A stretch of 64,000 nucleotides of DNA. It comes from Delphinapterus leucas. Lineage: Eukaryota; Chordata; Mammalia; Artiodactyla; Monodontidae. The position numbers and the translations under genes are program-made. The stretch spans positions 74,150,145 to 74,214,144 of the forward strand of contig NW_022098076.1 of the NCBI RefSeq assembly GCF_002288925.2, given 5' to 3'. The notes below the pieces were generated by a model that saw only the letters and a program-made list of their open reading frames with translations, did no database searches and was not told the origin of the DNA. The stretch's first letter is position 1. Each line of letters begins with the position of its first letter. Shown in pieces: positions 34,838 to 46,835 of the stretch.

Positions 34838-35466
34838 TGTTTTAGTTTTTGTTTTAATTTTTAAATTTTTTATACGATTTTAAAGGCTACTTTCTATTTA
34901 CAGTTATTATAAACTATTATCTATATTCCTCATGTTGTCCAATACTTCCTTGAGCCTATTTTACACTCAGTAGTTTGGCCCTTCTACTCCCCCTCTCCCC
35001 CGCCACTGGTAACCACAAGTACATTCTCTCTCTATCTGTGAGTCTGCTTCTTTTTTGTTATATTCACTAGTTTGTTGTATTTTTTTAGACTCCATATATA
35101 AGTGGTATCATACAGTATTTGTCTTTGTCTGACTAATTTCACTTAGCATAATGCCCTCCAAGTCCATCCATGTTGCTGCAAATGGCAATATTTCACTCTT
35201 TTTTATGGCTGAGTAATATTTCGTTGTGTATATATACCACATCTTCTTTATCCATTCATCTGTTGATGGACACTTAGGTTGCTTCCATGTCTTGGTAAAC
35301 GTAAATCACGCTGCTATGAACATTGGGGTACATGTATCTTTTTTAATTAATGTTTTTGTTTCCTTCAGGTATACACCCAAGAGTGGAATTGCTGGGTCAT
35401 ATGGTAGTTCTTTTTGTAGCTTTTTGAGAAACCCCCATCTTGTTTCACACAGTGGCTGCACCAGGT
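34838..35466 (-). mobile_element. L1 3' end, antisense, 5' truncated
   Basis: T-rich start, then TACTTTCTATTTACAGTTATT, TTTCACTTAGCATAATGCCC, TTTTATGGCTGAGTAATATTTC and GGAATTGCTGGGTCATATGG, the reverse of the ORF2 C-terminus plus 3' UTR, about 630 bp. GTACTTTT at 34830-34837 and 35467-35474 is a likely short target-site duplication. Confidence 0.85.
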
Positions 35467-35474
35467 GTACTTTT

Positions 35475-36394
35475 GGAGCGAAGACACGTCCTCAACAAGT
35501 GCTTCAGCTAACTCACTAACTCTTCTCTCTTCTCTAACAACCCCACCTGCCAGCTTCCTCACCTGGTTCCAAACACCACCCCCATCCTGTTATCCCTGCT
35601 CTGTCTCTGTTCCCACCTGCTGCACCTCTCACCTCCTGGTGGGCTCCAGGGCCTTGCCCTGACCCAGCCCAGACTGTGCCCAGAACACAATAAGCTCTGG
35701 CTCTCCAGAGCCTCTCCCCTCCACCAGACCTAGTCGTCTCCCACGTGTCTCTATTTGCTCCTCATAGCTAGACCTCGTGTCCCCTGGCTCTGATGAACTT
35801 TAGTTACTGAACAGTTTACCCAGGGATCCTTTCTCTGCCTAGCATCACAAAACCCCACTGCTGAATCCTTTCACTCCCAGGGCCCTCTAAATGTGTTCAG
35901 TGAGTGAGTAAGTAAATGAATTATGAGTAAATGAGAAAAAATAATGAGAATAAATGAGTGAATGAATAAATGAATGAATCATTGAATGCTTTATAAGATC
36001 TGGCAGGGGATGTTGTGAAAACCACCAAATAGAGGTTCCCTTGAGTGACACAAGTGTTCAACAGTAACAACAATGGAACAATGGAAAATATCTTACGAAG
36101 TTAATGCCCTTTATGTAGCTGTCCTTGAAGCCCTATCTGACTCCAGGATCTATGGACATTCATTGTTTCTATCCAATCGGCATCCATTCCCTTTCTTCCG
36201 ATTTTCCTTGGGGATGGGATATCAAGGCACCCGTGACAAAGAGATGAGCTGATGGTCTGATGAGGCTGTGCAAGCCTCTCCCCTCCAGGGATTTGCCTCT
36301 TACATTGAATGACCCAAGAATTGAAATAATTGGAGCAAATTCCTCCAGAAGGCTATGTCTTGCAGAGACCGGCCAATCGTTTAAGAGGCAGGGT
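35475..36394. other. Non-coding stretch
   Basis: A pyrimidine-rich part (35520-35800), possibly very old L2, and a degenerate GAAT/AATG microsatellite at 35900-35992. No exon recognised. Confidence 0.45.
35900..35992 (+). repeat. Degenerate (TGAA)n microsatellite
   Basis: Irregular units such as GTGAGTGAGTAAG, AAATGAGTGAATGAAT and AAATGAATGAAT over about 90 bp. Confidence 0.8.
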
Positions 36395-36530
36395 GGCACC
36401 ATGTGCCCTGGACCAAACAGGGATCTACCATTTATTATCCATGTGTCTTTGGATTAGAGTTACTTAACTCCTCACTGCCTCAGTTTCCTTTTCTGTATAA
36501 AAACAATACGCAACGCCCATACTGGTCTTC
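36395..36530 (+). mobile_element. MIR SINE
   Basis: AGTTACTTAACTCCTCACTGCC and TCAGTTTCCTTTTCTGTATAA are the MIR core in sense orientation. Confidence 0.75.
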
Positions 36531-37009
36531 TTAGGTTCAGATAAAGATTCAGACCCACAAGACAGCAATAGGCTCTGCACTTAGCATCAGTTTCTTCAGA
36601 AGCATATCAGATGTTCCTCTTCAGCCCAAGAGCCCTTGCAATAGTCTACACAGTACATTTCAAGTACAAGGAGCCAGGATCCACACCAAACAGGGACAGC
36701 TCTGGATTAAAAAAATTACGACCTCCCCTCCGGGAGCTAGTAGTTCCTACAACAATTCCTTAGGCATAGCTTGCAAGTCTCTACGTAAAAACATGCCAGT
36801 TGCAAGAGACACAGAAACCCAAAACGGTATGCGTAGATCTCCCTGTGTCGGAGCCAGTTACCAATCAGGGGTCATTTTTACCATAATGAATGTTGCCTGG
36901 CATTAGGGTTGACAAAAATCATTATATCTTGTCTCCAGAGTAGCAGTTAAGCAGTTAACCTAAGGTCAGATTTCCATATGCTGCAGGAGAATTGAGTTTT
37001 GTGAACCCT

Positions 37010-37145
37010 TTCACCCACAGGATAATAATGGTACCCACCTCATAGCATTGTTGTGAGGGTCAGATGAATTATCACCTGTCCAGGGCTTAGAACAAGGGCT
37101 GGAGCATATCGTAAGCCCTCCATAAGTGCTACAGTAATGTAGATT
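37010..37145 (+). mobile_element. MIR SINE, 3' part
   Basis: AATAATGGTACCCACCTCATAG, CATTGTTGTGAGGGTCAG and GCATATCGTAAGCCCTCCAT follow the MIR 3' half. Confidence 0.75.
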
Positions 37146-38362
37146 TCAAGAGCTGCCTGGGTTTCCCTCCTTTCCAAAACACGATTCCAGTTTTTTATTT
37201 TATTTTTCTTCTCTTAGCCATCAGTAATCCTTTCAGTAAGTTGAACTTTTGCTTCAGTTAACCAGAGTGCCTTTCTACTGTGAGTGATCAAGTCTGGTTA
37301 CCCCAGACAAGAAGGAGCCTGTCTGACCCAGGTGGTCTAACACGACCTGGCTCTCACACCCTCTCCTAAGTGCCAGATTTCTAAAATGACCCCATGAGAG
37401 CCTGAAACATCCAATGTCCTTCTGGCCCGGGGTGACCAGAGCCTAAGGTGCTTTTGTCGTCAAGGATGAAAAAGGAAGAAGTGTGTGACTGGGCTTCCCT
37501 CCCTCTGAGATTTCAGGTCACTGTGTCTACTAGTGACTCGAAGGCAGAATGCCGTCAGACAGCACAGGTCTCAGGAGAGAGCTGCTCAGGGATGCTGAGT
37601 TGTTGGGGCAGCTCATTAGGAAGCAGGAAGTGAAAACTCAGGCAAACAAGACCAGGATGCTTCCCCTGGGTGACCCTCGGCCACGCACAGACCTCAGTCC
37701 CGGGAGAAGTCAGTTACAGTAAATCTGTCCATAAAGGAGACGCACCACAAACGCCATGTTCGTTTCTTTCTCCTGCCATTCAGTGCACAGGAATGAAGGC
37801 GTCAGCAGATCTGTGTCCTTCCATTTCACTGAGGTAACTGGTGCAGACGCAGGATGACTCACTTGAAGGCACTTCTCCTCCTGTCTCCTTTTCATGGTCA
37901 TGGTGTCTGGGTTTTGAATTGATAATTCCTCCCCTGGTCCCAGTTTCCCCAAGTCCCTTACCTCCAACATCCTGTGTCAGGTCTGGCTTCCATCTCCCTG
38001 CTCCTGACACTCCAACTCAAACAAGTAGAGCGAGAAACCAACGCGGCTTTCCTGTCCTGGGTCTGGTTGGGGGACAGTAACTGTACTTCTTATTAAAGCA
38101 AGTTTTCATGCCTGCTCTCTGGGTCTAAGGAACATTGCCTGAGAAGATGACTTATTTAGAAAAGGCGAGAGGAGAAAAGGATACAGAAAACTAGCACGTG
38201 TCTTGATACAAGCTGAGACTCCACTGCCATCTTTCCCTTCAGAAAAAAGTCAACCAGGTGAAGCCTACCAGTGCAGCCCACCCACTGAGCTCAAATTTCT
38301 TTGTGCCACTGTCCTTCCTGGTATAGATGAGTGCTTCACGAGTGCCAATCATTTTCTTTGTA
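37146..38362. other. Non-coding stretch, nothing recognised
   Basis: No repeat or exon recognised; frames of 60-90 codons on both strands overlap one another. Confidence 0.5.
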
Positions 38363-38717
38363 CAGTTGTCCTTCGGTATCCCCGGGGGATTGGCTCCGGG
38401 ACCCCCAGGCAGGTACCAAAATCCATGGATGCTCAAGTCTCTTATATAGAATGGCATAGTATTTGCATATAACCTACACACATCCTCCTCTATACTTTAA
38501 ATCATCTCTGGATTACTTATAATACCTAATACATTATAAATGTTATTTAAATAGTTGTAAGTACAGCCTAAATGCTATGTAAATAGTTGCAAGTGCATAG
38601 CAAATTCAAGTTTTGCTTTTGGGAACTTTCTGGAATTTTTTTCCCGGATACTTTTGATCTGAAGTTGGTTGAATCTGTGGGTACAGAAGCCCCGGATACA
38701 GATTGCTACCTGTTCTG
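38363..38717 (-). mobile_element. MER2 Tigger MITE, antisense
   Basis: After TA (38361-38362): CAGTTGTCCTTCGGTATCCCC, GGATTGGCTCCGGGACCCCC, ATCCATGGATGCTCAAGTCTC, TTTGCATATAACCTACACAC and GTTGGTTGAATCTGTGGG. These match MER2, a 345-bp non-autonomous Tigger element, reversed. The right inverted repeat is eroded. Confidence 0.85.
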
Positions 38718-38839
38718 TTAGTTACCTATTTTATTTCAACATTATTTCAAACATGAATTCCTACTCACCCTCTCCAAACTCAAAAGAGTCATGCAATCAC
38801 AAGTCTAATGTGCTATTTGTATTATTTCCTTAACAAACA

Positions 38840-39030
38840 CTTAGAGAGTTCTTACAGTACCTCAGCTCCCACTCTAAGTGCTTTATAAATATCAGCCCAT
38901 TGAATCCTCACAACAACCCTATGAGGTAAGGGTTGCTATTATTCCCATTTTACAGATGAGGAAATTGAGGCTTAGATTGATGAGGAGGGAATCACACAGT
39001 AATTAGTAGAACTGGGATTGTTCACCCGGT
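38840..39030 (-). mobile_element. MIR SINE, antisense
   Basis: TCTAAGTGCTTTATAAATATC, AATCCTCACAACAACCCTATG, CCCATTTTACAGATGAGGAA and TCACACAGTAATTAGTAGAAC are the reversed MIR. Confidence 0.85.
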
Positions 39031-39189
39031 AGGAGGGCTCTAGAACTTGAGTTTCACCTGAGTTAAACTAAGTTAACCTCTATGCTATTTGGCTATATCT
39101 ATTTTTAAAACTATTAAAAAGTTTTCATTTTGATTCATACACTGCCTAAAATCATCTCATGGACCACCCAGTGTTATACACCGCACTTG

Positions 39190-39415
39190 GAGAAGCATCA
39201 GTTGAGTGGAAAAGAACGCTGGACTCAGAGAAGACTTAACTTCAATTCCTTCTTCACTACTTAGTTGCTGTGCAGCCTTGAGCAAATTTTCTGACCAGTG
39301 TAAGCCCCGGTTTCCACACATGGTGACTACAGACAAGAATCCCTACCTCTCTCACCAGTGGTTGTAGACACTAAAGAAATCATACCATTGCAAGTGCTTT
39401 GGGAAACATTATGGC
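39190..39415 (+). mobile_element. MIR SINE
   Basis: AACGCTGGACTCAGAG, TTCACTACTTAGTTGCTGTGC, AGCCTTGAGCAAATTTTCTG and the end AAGTGCTTTGGGAAACATTATGG follow MIR in sense orientation. Confidence 0.75.
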
Positions 39416-40991
39416 CACAAGTCAACATCATCCCCTCTGATGATGAAGAAATATTTAAAATTAAGGAAATGGTGCCCCTACTTTTTCACTACAAGCAGCC
39501 CTCGCTGGTTGGAAAATCTTTCAAATAAAAAGTAGATCCTTATGTTCCTTTGTGTTGTAGAGGTTGTTGCTTCTACTGTCAGTCCAAAATAAATTACTTC
39601 ATGAAGTAAGTTCTGTTTATATTATTCCACTACCTGATAACTTCCTGTGTATAACATTCAAATGTGAGCATCTCAGCCAAAGGCCCATAAAGCCATTTTC
39701 CCTCACGCTTCACACCTCACCGTGCTAAACAACTGCTTTTCGTGGCCACCTGAGCTGATGAGTGTCACTTTGCACCACGGTGAGGTCCAGGTGTCAGGCG
39801 AGGGCCCAGACATATTCTCCCCTCATTGCCTCAAGAGGGGTCTGGTTTTATAGCCCCATTTCCCCCACAAGAGCTGGAGGGGGAGGGAAACACTGCAGCT
39901 GGGCGTCATTACCCTCAATCAACGGCCATGACATTTTTTTTGAAGGTAGCAGGCAGGGCCGAAGAAGGTTGCATTCTCACATTTTCAGCCAGGTTGAAGC
40001 TGTGGCCATCTGGAGAGACGGATATGAGTATAAATCTCAATGAGGGAACTTTTATTTTTCCTTCTTTGGGAGCTCCCGCAACTTAAAAATTCCTTGGGTC
40101 CTCACCCTGGGAGGAATGTGTTTTTTAGACAGAGCCTGTGAATGTGGACAAGGGTCTGATCACTGTTCCTTTTTGCTCCACTTCATTATCCATATGAATT
40201 GAGAATAAGGAAGGCAACACTCATGGAGTATTTTGATATCCTGGTAGGGACCGTTATCTGTGATGAATCGGTAAAACCCCAATATCACAGATGCCCTTTG
40301 GGGGGATCTCCTACCTGATTCCAACAACCCTTAGGTATCAAAGGACTTCTTTTGAGTCCTGTGTCCATTTTCACTGTGGGGAACACATCTCAGTGTGAGA
40401 GAACTTCACCTGATAACTGATCACCATGAAAGGAGAGGCAAGATACACACAGAGGAAACGTCTCCTAAATCCTGCCTGGCTTGTCCCTGTGCCTCCGTCA
40501 GCCAAATCAGAGCCTCCTAACATGGAAAGAAAGCAACTCTTTTATTGAAACAATCTGGATCGTCTTTTGAAGGCCAGAGCTTATTAAAGAAATGATTCAA
40601 AACATGTTGCAGCTACACCAATACACTGATATCCCAGGCACTGCCCTTCACAGCTTTTGTACTTAATAACATGGGGAACTTCACGGTTTGATAACACCTC
40701 AAAGGATGGTGGTACAAATGGAAAATGAACCAAGAGCACAAGCTTACATTCTCTCCTGAAAGGGGTTTGCACACAGGGCGCCCTCTGTCTGACGCAGTTC
40801 CCTGCTTACAGTCAGATCCCGCCGGGAATTGTCCTCAGCCACCTCCATTGCCACTAGAACAGATCACTTTTTTTTTTTAATGGTCCAGGTTGACTGTAAA
40901 TAACTGTATTCATTTAATTGCTTGGGATTTTCTCTTCAATCGCCCCTTTATTGCAGGAATATATTAAAAATGTATTTTTAATATTGGCTTC
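39416..40991. other. Non-coding stretch, nothing recognised
   Basis: No repeat or exon recognised, apart from a short T run at 40868-40878. Confidence 0.5.
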
Positions 40992-41009
40992 AAAATGTGA
41001 CCTGTCCTT

Positions 41010-41474
41010 ACATGTATACAATGAAATACTATAGCCATTTGCAGCAACATGGATGTAACTAGAAATTATCATACTAAGTGAAGTAAATCAGAAAGAGAAA
41101 GACAAATACCATATGAAATCACTTATATGTGGAATCTAAAATATGACACAAATGAACCTATCTACGAAACAGAAACAGACTCACAGACATAGAGAACAGA
41201 TTTGTGGTTACCAAGGAGGAGGGGAGGTGGGAGAGTGATGGACTGGGAGTTTGGGGTTAGTAGATGCAAACTATTACATATAGAATGGATAAACCACAAG
41301 GTCCTACTCTATAGCACAGGGAACTATATCCAATCTCCTGGGATAAACCTTAATGGAAAAGAATACCAAGAAAAGAATGTATATATGTGTATAACTGAGT
41401 CACTTTGCTGTACAGCAGAAATGAACACAACATTGTAAATCAACTATACTTCAGTAAAAAATACCTAAAACAAA
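41010..41474 (+). mobile_element. L1 3' end with intact TSD
   Basis: Sense L1 from TTGCAGCAACATGGATG through CTATAGCACAGGGAACTATAT to TGTAAATCAACTATACTTCAG and an A-rich tail. Flanked by the exact 18-bp duplication AAAATGTGACCTGTCCTT (40992-41009 and 41475-41492). Confidence 0.92.
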
Positions 41475-41645
41475 AAAATGTGACCTGTCCTTCCCACATC
41501 TCCCAGTATCACTCACTTTATCACCCCACCCCTAAGCACCCTTTTCACTACTGTATTTTATGTTCCCAGGCTATGGGCCCAGAGAGCATCCTGTCCCTCA
41601 AACCTTCAGCCTTTAGATTCTATCCACCTTTCTTTTTTCTTTTTT

Positions 41646-41992
41646 TTTTTTTCAATTGTAGCTGGAAGAGAAGCACCAGTTTTTTTTTAAGATGTTGGGG
41701 GTAGGAGTTTATTAATTAATTTATTTATTTTTGCTTGTTGGGTCTTAGTTTCTGTGCGAGGGCTATCTCTAGCTGTGGCAAGCGGGGGCCACTCTTCATC
41801 GCAGTACGCGGGCCTCTCACTATCGCGGCATCTCTTGTTGCGGAGCGCAGGCTCCAGACACGCAGGCTCAGTAGTTGTGGCTCACGGGCCTAGTTGCTCT
41901 GCAGCATGTGGGATCTTCCCAGACCAGGGCTCGAACCCGTGTTCCCCGCATTGGTAGGCAGATTCTCAACCACTGCGCCACCAGGGAAGCCC
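41646..41992 (-). mobile_element. CHR SINE, full length, antisense
   Basis: Long form (about 345 bp): T-rich tail, TTAATTAATTTATTTATT, GCAAGCGGGGGCCACTCTTC, CAGTACGCGGGCCTCTCAC and CACTGCGCCACCAGGGAAG, ending GCCC. Duplication TATCCACCTTTCTTT at 41631-41645 and 41993-42007. The B-box region reads GGGCTCGAACCCG reversed, so the Pol III promoter looks largely intact. Confidence 0.93.
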
Positions 41993-42024
41993 TATCCACC
42001 TTTCTTTACTAGAGTTGCTGCTTC

Positions 42025-42190
42025 AGGCACTGTGTCAAACACCTTCCCACCCACTCCTTCATTTGATCCCCAAAGCTTTATGATAAGCAGAATGCCCCCA
42101 TTTCACAAGCAGCAAAACTCAGGCAGTGGGGGTAACAGAACTTGTAGCGGTCGACCCAGGGCTTACAACCGGGTCTTCTCCAAGTCTCGC
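42025..42190 (-). mobile_element. MIR SINE, antisense, weak
   Basis: TTCATTTGATCCCCAAAGC, CCCCATTTCACAAGCAGCAAAAC and GACCCAGGGCTTACAACC follow the reversed MIR; diverged. Confidence 0.5.
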
Positions 42191-42949
42191 ATGCTCTCTG
42201 TTAAATAGAGAACTTCAGCTCCTCTCCCCTCTGCTCTGAGCTATCTCAGCCAGCATCATGAGTTGACTTACTTTCCTCTCTGCAGGAAGTGTCCTCTCTC
42301 CGTTCTATCCACGCTTAGAAGTCCAGCCTCCCTGAGCTCCTCCCTCTGTCTCCTTTCCTATCACAGCCAGATTCCTGAAAAGCCAGCCACACTCTTCCCA
42401 CTGCTCAATTCCCATCTGCTGTTCACTCCCTTGAAATTGCCCACCAAAAAGACAGCTTCATTTCACTGTTGGTCTTTTCCTTTATTTTTACTATGTTCTG
42501 ATTCCATCCAGACCTCAGCCAAACAAGCATATGCTGATTCGTATGCCAAGAGGAGATATACTCAGATCCTTATCCACAAAGTATTTAAAGCAACTTACTA
42601 AATATTTTTCTGGGTCTTTTATTTTTTTCCTTTTAATTGTTAAACAATTCAAGCTACCTAGAAGAAAGGACTATGTCCTCTTGTTTCCAGTAGTGGGCCT
42701 CAGGACATGAATGCAATCAAATTAGAATCAAATAGAATTCAAACCACTTCTACAAAACAAAATCAACTGCACTTGTTCTTCAAATACCAAAGCTTCCATA
42801 ACTTCGGAGAACAAGAGTAAGAAAAGTGATGTTATTTAGGAAACAACAATTTTTTGCAAGCTAGCTAAGATTACACGGAAGTCCCATTTTCCATAGATGG
42901 AGGAGGGATGGAAAGAAGAAATTGCTAGCTCTGTTAAAAACTTGAGTTA
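42191..42949. other. Non-coding stretch
   Basis: A pyrimidine-rich block at 42280-42500 may be very old L2 (CTATCACAGCCAGATTCCTG), too weak to call. Nothing else recognised. Confidence 0.4.
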
Positions 42950-43254
42950 GGGCTTCCCTGGTGGCGCAGTGGTTGAGAATCTGTCTACCAATGCGGGGAA
43001 CACGGGTTCGAGCCCTGGTCTGGGAAGATCCCACATGCCGCAGAGCAACTAGGCCCGTGAGCCACAACTACTGAGCCTGCGCGTCTGGAGCCTGTGCTCC
43101 GCAACAAGCGAGGCCGCGATAGTGAGAGGCCCGCACACCACGATGAAGAGTGGCCCCCACTTGCCGCAACTAGAGAAAGCCCTCGCACAGAAACGAAGAC
43201 CCAACACACCCAAAAATTAATTAATTAATTAATTAATTTAAAAACAAACAAACA
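42950..43254 (+). mobile_element. CHR SINE, full length
   Basis: Head GGGCTTCCCTGGTGGCGCAG, intact B box GGTTCGAGCCC, body GAGCCTGCGCGTCTGGAGCC, end CAACTAGAGAAAGCCCTCG, then a TTAA repeat and A-rich tail. Exact 14-bp duplication AAAAACTTGAGTTA at 42936-42949 and 43255-43268. It is the long form shared by 41646-41992 and 18531-18688. Confidence 0.95.
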
Positions 43255-43289
43255 AAAAACTTGAGTTAATTGTGTTACCACGAATGGGG

Positions 43290-43860
43290 GGCGGTGAAGC
43301 ACTCTGCTGCATTGCTGGTGTGAGTGTAAATTGGTAACACATTTTGGGAGGAAAATGTATTAATATATATCAAAATTAAAAATGCATATACTCTTTGACC
43401 CAGCAATTCTACTCTTTTAGAACTAATTCCACAGGTTTACTCATATCTCTGCACAAAGAAAGGTGTGTTGTAACATTGTAGCATTTAAAAAATGAGGCAG
43501 CTTAATATCATATGAAATGATCTCCAAGATACGATATGCAAAAAAAGGAATATGCAGAACAACGTGTATAAAGTGCTAATGTTTGTGAAGGTAGGACACA
43601 CACACACACGCACACACACAGCCTTGCATTTGAAAAGACTATAGACCTATAAACAGACACACATTTGGACTTGAAAAGACTGTCTCTGGCTGCTTGTACC
43701 ACAATATTCTCTTAGCGCTTGTTTTGGGGAGGGGACTGTAGACCTGGGGTGGGAAGAAAACTTTCTTTCCCTCTAGATTTTTATGTGCTGACTTAAAATT
43801 TTTGTTTGTGCAAGCATTAAAGCAAGCATTAAGCTTTTTTTTTTTAATTTTTAAACAAAA
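43290..43860 (+). mobile_element. Old L1 (L1M) 3' region
   Basis: GTGAGTGTAAATTGGTAACAC, TCTTTGACCCAGCAATTCTAC, ATGATCTCCAAGATACG and the embedded CA repeat at 43596-43620 follow an L1M ORF2 end plus 3' UTR. No open frame. Confidence 0.7.
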
Positions 43861-43950
43861 AGAAAATTTTTAAAGCTTGGGTTAATTTAAACATCTTTTT
43901 TCCCAATTAAGCGTTAAGAATGTAATTTAAACATTTTAAAATGCAATTTA

Positions 43951-44165
43951 GTGGACTTCCCTGGTGGTCCAGTGGGTAAGACTACGCGCTCCCAATGCAG
44001 GGGGCCTGGGTTCGATCCCTGGTCAGGGAATTACGTCCCGCATGCATGCCGCAACTTAGAGTCCTAAGGCTGCAACTAAAAAAGATCTCACGTGCCACAA
44101 CGAAGATGCCACGTGCCACAACTAAGACCTGGTGCAGCCAAACTAAATAAAAAATAATTTTTAAA
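43951..44165 (+). mobile_element. CHR-1 type SINE
   Basis: GGACTTCCCTGGTGGTCCAG, B box GGTTCGATCCCTGG, then CACGTGCCACAACGAAG and CACGTGCCACAACTAAG units and an A-rich tail. AAAATGCAATTTA to the left and AAAATGTAATTTA to the right are the probable duplication with one mismatch. Confidence 0.88.
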
Positions 44166-44795
44166 AAATGTAATTTAAACATTTTCAGTTAAGTGTGAAG
44201 AGTTGCTGTAAGATTTGAAAGGCATGTGTGGGCCGACTCTGAACTGAGGTGTATCAGCCACAATCTAGGATGAAAGAGAATTTTCTGTTGCCTCCCACTG
44301 GTTTTGAGTTTCACTGTCTTCAGAACTTTTAAATGAAGTGTTGCTATAAAGAAGACACAAATTACTTAATCCAGACAAAGAGCCAGAGTCTCATTAGTGC
44401 ATATTCGGTTCTCCTTGGTCATACAATGGTCATCAGCTATACGCAGGAGATGTTTCTAGGGATAATCTCATTGCTCCGTGAAATACGTTTCCGTCTTCCA
44501 GGTTCTGGGTCTCTCTCACCAGCCACAGTCCAGTCTGTCTTTATATAGCAGGTAGAAGGAGGCATCTTAAGGTCAATAACGCTTAAGTCAATATTACTCC
44601 ATCATTTCAGCTATCCCCTCAAGCTCTCTATTCCCAACACTCAGTTGCTAGTTTATGGCACCAGGACAAGTCCAGACCTTCCATTTCTGGCTCAGAATAA
44701 CGGCTATCTTCCCTCAGGAGTCCCCCTAATCTGACATCTTCTCAGCAGTCAACCTCACACCCCAGGAGAGAAGGGGAAATTCTGGAGAAAGGATC
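44166..44795. other. Non-coding stretch, nothing recognised
   Basis: No repeat or exon recognised. Confidence 0.5.
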
Positions 44796-44803
44796 GCCTG
44801 AGC

Positions 44804-45024
44804 CAGGGGTCCCCAGCCCCCAACCCGTCCATGGCCTGTTAGGAACCGGGCTGCACAGCTGGAGGTGAGTGGTGGGCAAGCGAGCGAAGCTTCATCTGCC
44901 GCTCCCCATGGCTCCCCATCGCTCACATTACCGCCTAAACCGTCCCTCCCCCTGCCGCCCGGTCTGTGGAAAAATTGTCTTCCATGAAACTGGTCCCTTG
45001 TGCCAAAAATGTTAGGAACCAATG
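44804..45024 (+). mobile_element. hAT-type MITE (MER30-like)
   Basis: Starts CAGGGGTCCCCAGCCCCC and passes through GGCCTGTTAGGAACCGGGC, GGTCTGTGGAAAAATTGTC and GAAACTGGTCCCTTGTGCC. Flanked by near-identical 8-mers GCCTGAGC (44796-44803) and CCCTGAGC (45025-45032), the duplication size of hAT elements. The family name is from memory. Confidence 0.75.
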
Positions 45025-45032
45025 CCCTGAGC

Positions 45033-45611
45033 CATCTAGGAGGCACCAGAAGACAGCCATCAGCAGACATCCTGGGACCTCAGGCAGTTCTGAGGTCCTC
45101 TTAACAGCTATTATTGGAAAGGTGATTTTACAGTAGCCACTGTTGTTGAGTGGAAATACATCTTTAATAATAAGAATACAGCAGTGGATTGATACTTTGG
45201 TTCTTCTGGAACAGCCATCCAGGGATATTCCAGCCTTAAAGTTTTATCAGTTCAAGCCAAAATTGATGTTTCCACCCCACCGGGGAACACTTCAGCCCTT
45301 CTTCTCTTACAAGCAGAAGTGGACGTGAGAACAAGTGGCAGGTGAGGACCTGGCCATTGCCAGGTAGCCTGTGAGTGAGTGACCACTGAGTGATTGAGAA
45401 CCTTTTCTGTGTCTCTGTCGCAGTCTTTCTTTACAACTAGTCTTTCTTTACAAGTTTCTTGTAGGTGTGGTAAATCCATACGCATGGTTCTCAGAAGCTA
45501 TAACTCACACTTTCTCTGGGTGCCAAGCAATCTTAAAATGTTAAGACGCTTTTAACAGCCCACTCTTCCTTCTCAACTTGAGCTTTTGACGTCGATCAAG
45601 AAAAGGAGACT
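45033..45611. other. Non-coding stretch, nothing recognised
   Basis: No repeat or exon recognised. Confidence 0.5.
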
Positions 45612-45775
45612 GGGCTTCCCTGGTGGCGCAGTGGTTGAGAGTCCGCCTGCCGATGCAGGGGACCCGGGTTCGTGCCCCGGTCCGGGAGGATCCCACATGC
45701 CGCGGAGCAGCTGGACCCGTGAGCCATGGCCGCTGAGCCTGCGCGTCCGGAGCCTGTGCTCTGCAATGGGAGAGG
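45612..45775 (+). mobile_element. CHR-2 SINE, 3' truncated
   Basis: Perfect-looking head GGGCTTCCCTGGTGGCGCAG and body to GCAATGGGAGAGG, where it stops abruptly. The usual CCACAACAGTGAGAGGCCC end and the A tail are missing, and no target-site duplication is visible. Because SINEs normally lose their 5' end, this suggests a later deletion across the 3' junction. Confidence 0.88.
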
Positions 45776-46835
45776 ACAGACTCATTTGCCCTCCTCAGTC
45801 TTGTTATGTGCCATCAAAACTCAACTAAAATTATAAAAACTAGTTATAACCACAAATTACATCTGGCTTTTAAACAATCTCTAATGCACAGATTTAATTT
45901 AGCCACACTTTGTGCCAAAAGAGTTTTAATGGTTTTTAAAAGAAGGTTTGTTTCTTCTTCCTCCCTTTTCTTCAGACTGATGTGTTCAAGTTCCATGGTG
46001 CTAAGACCTCGAGTTAAGTGAACTACTGCTATTCATAATGGATTTTCAAAAATTCAAGTGCAAGAGAGAATAAAAAGCTCTCCACCAATGTCTGCCTGTT
46101 GAAGGAAGAGGAGAAAAATGAGTAAGCAGACAGAGCTTTATGATTCAAAGCAATGGCTTGTGCTAAATTCTTCATAAACAGGTAAATTCTCAAGGGTCAC
46201 TTTTCAACCCCAAGACTAGAGGTTGATCTTGTGTATGACTACTCATAGGATTCATGATTCCATGACTCAGAAATACCAGCCCGTTTCGGGCACATTGCTT
46301 CCCCCACCAATATCTATGTCTCCATCTTTAAAAAGCACGAATTTCTTTCCTATTTTTACCACTCAACCTCCAATGGCCTCGTCTGGTCTGAGCTATGAGA
46401 CCAACAAAAACTAGTCAGAACTGACTTTTCAGACGTTGTATTTTTTTTTTTTCTATCTTTGTGAGAATGCTCTGGTGAAAGTAAAGAACATGTGGCCTCA
46501 GAAAACCATTACTCTGTAGGGTTTTCAATGCACTACTCTCAGAGTGCTCCTTTCACAAAGACGGTCCTCCTCACCCCCCTAAACGTGTCCAAGTCCTTCC
46601 CACCCTCCAAATCACATTAAGGACTGTTCTAATGACACTTCTTGCCCTAAGACCCAGCAAAGAGCCAGCCCCACATGAGCACTCCAAGGACTGTGGAAGG
46701 GTGATGCCATGCTTTTCTGGTCTTGAGGGAGCTGCAAGTCATAAGCTTTCAAGGCTTTCATGTATCCACAGGATGCAGCTCAAGGTAAGGCAGAGGTTAA
46801 AAAAGATGACACTTAAGTTAATAACATTTGGTCTA
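45776..46835. other. Non-coding stretch, nothing recognised
   Basis: Only a T run at 46440-46453 stands out. Confidence 0.5.

Noticed and set aside
35900..35992. Possible CRISPR-like direct repeats
   Set aside because: Degenerate tetranucleotide repeat in a mammalian genome; there are no spacers.
41754..41957. Recurring peptide-like motif around GLSLSRHLLLRSAGSRHAGS, also near 43.1 kb
   Set aside because: It arises from the antisense long-form CHR SINE; it recurs because the SINE does.
42950..43020. Possible tRNA gene (A-box- and B-box-like sequences)
   Set aside because: These are the tRNA-derived head of a CHR SINE; there is no complete cloverleaf and the copy has a SINE body, tail and duplication.
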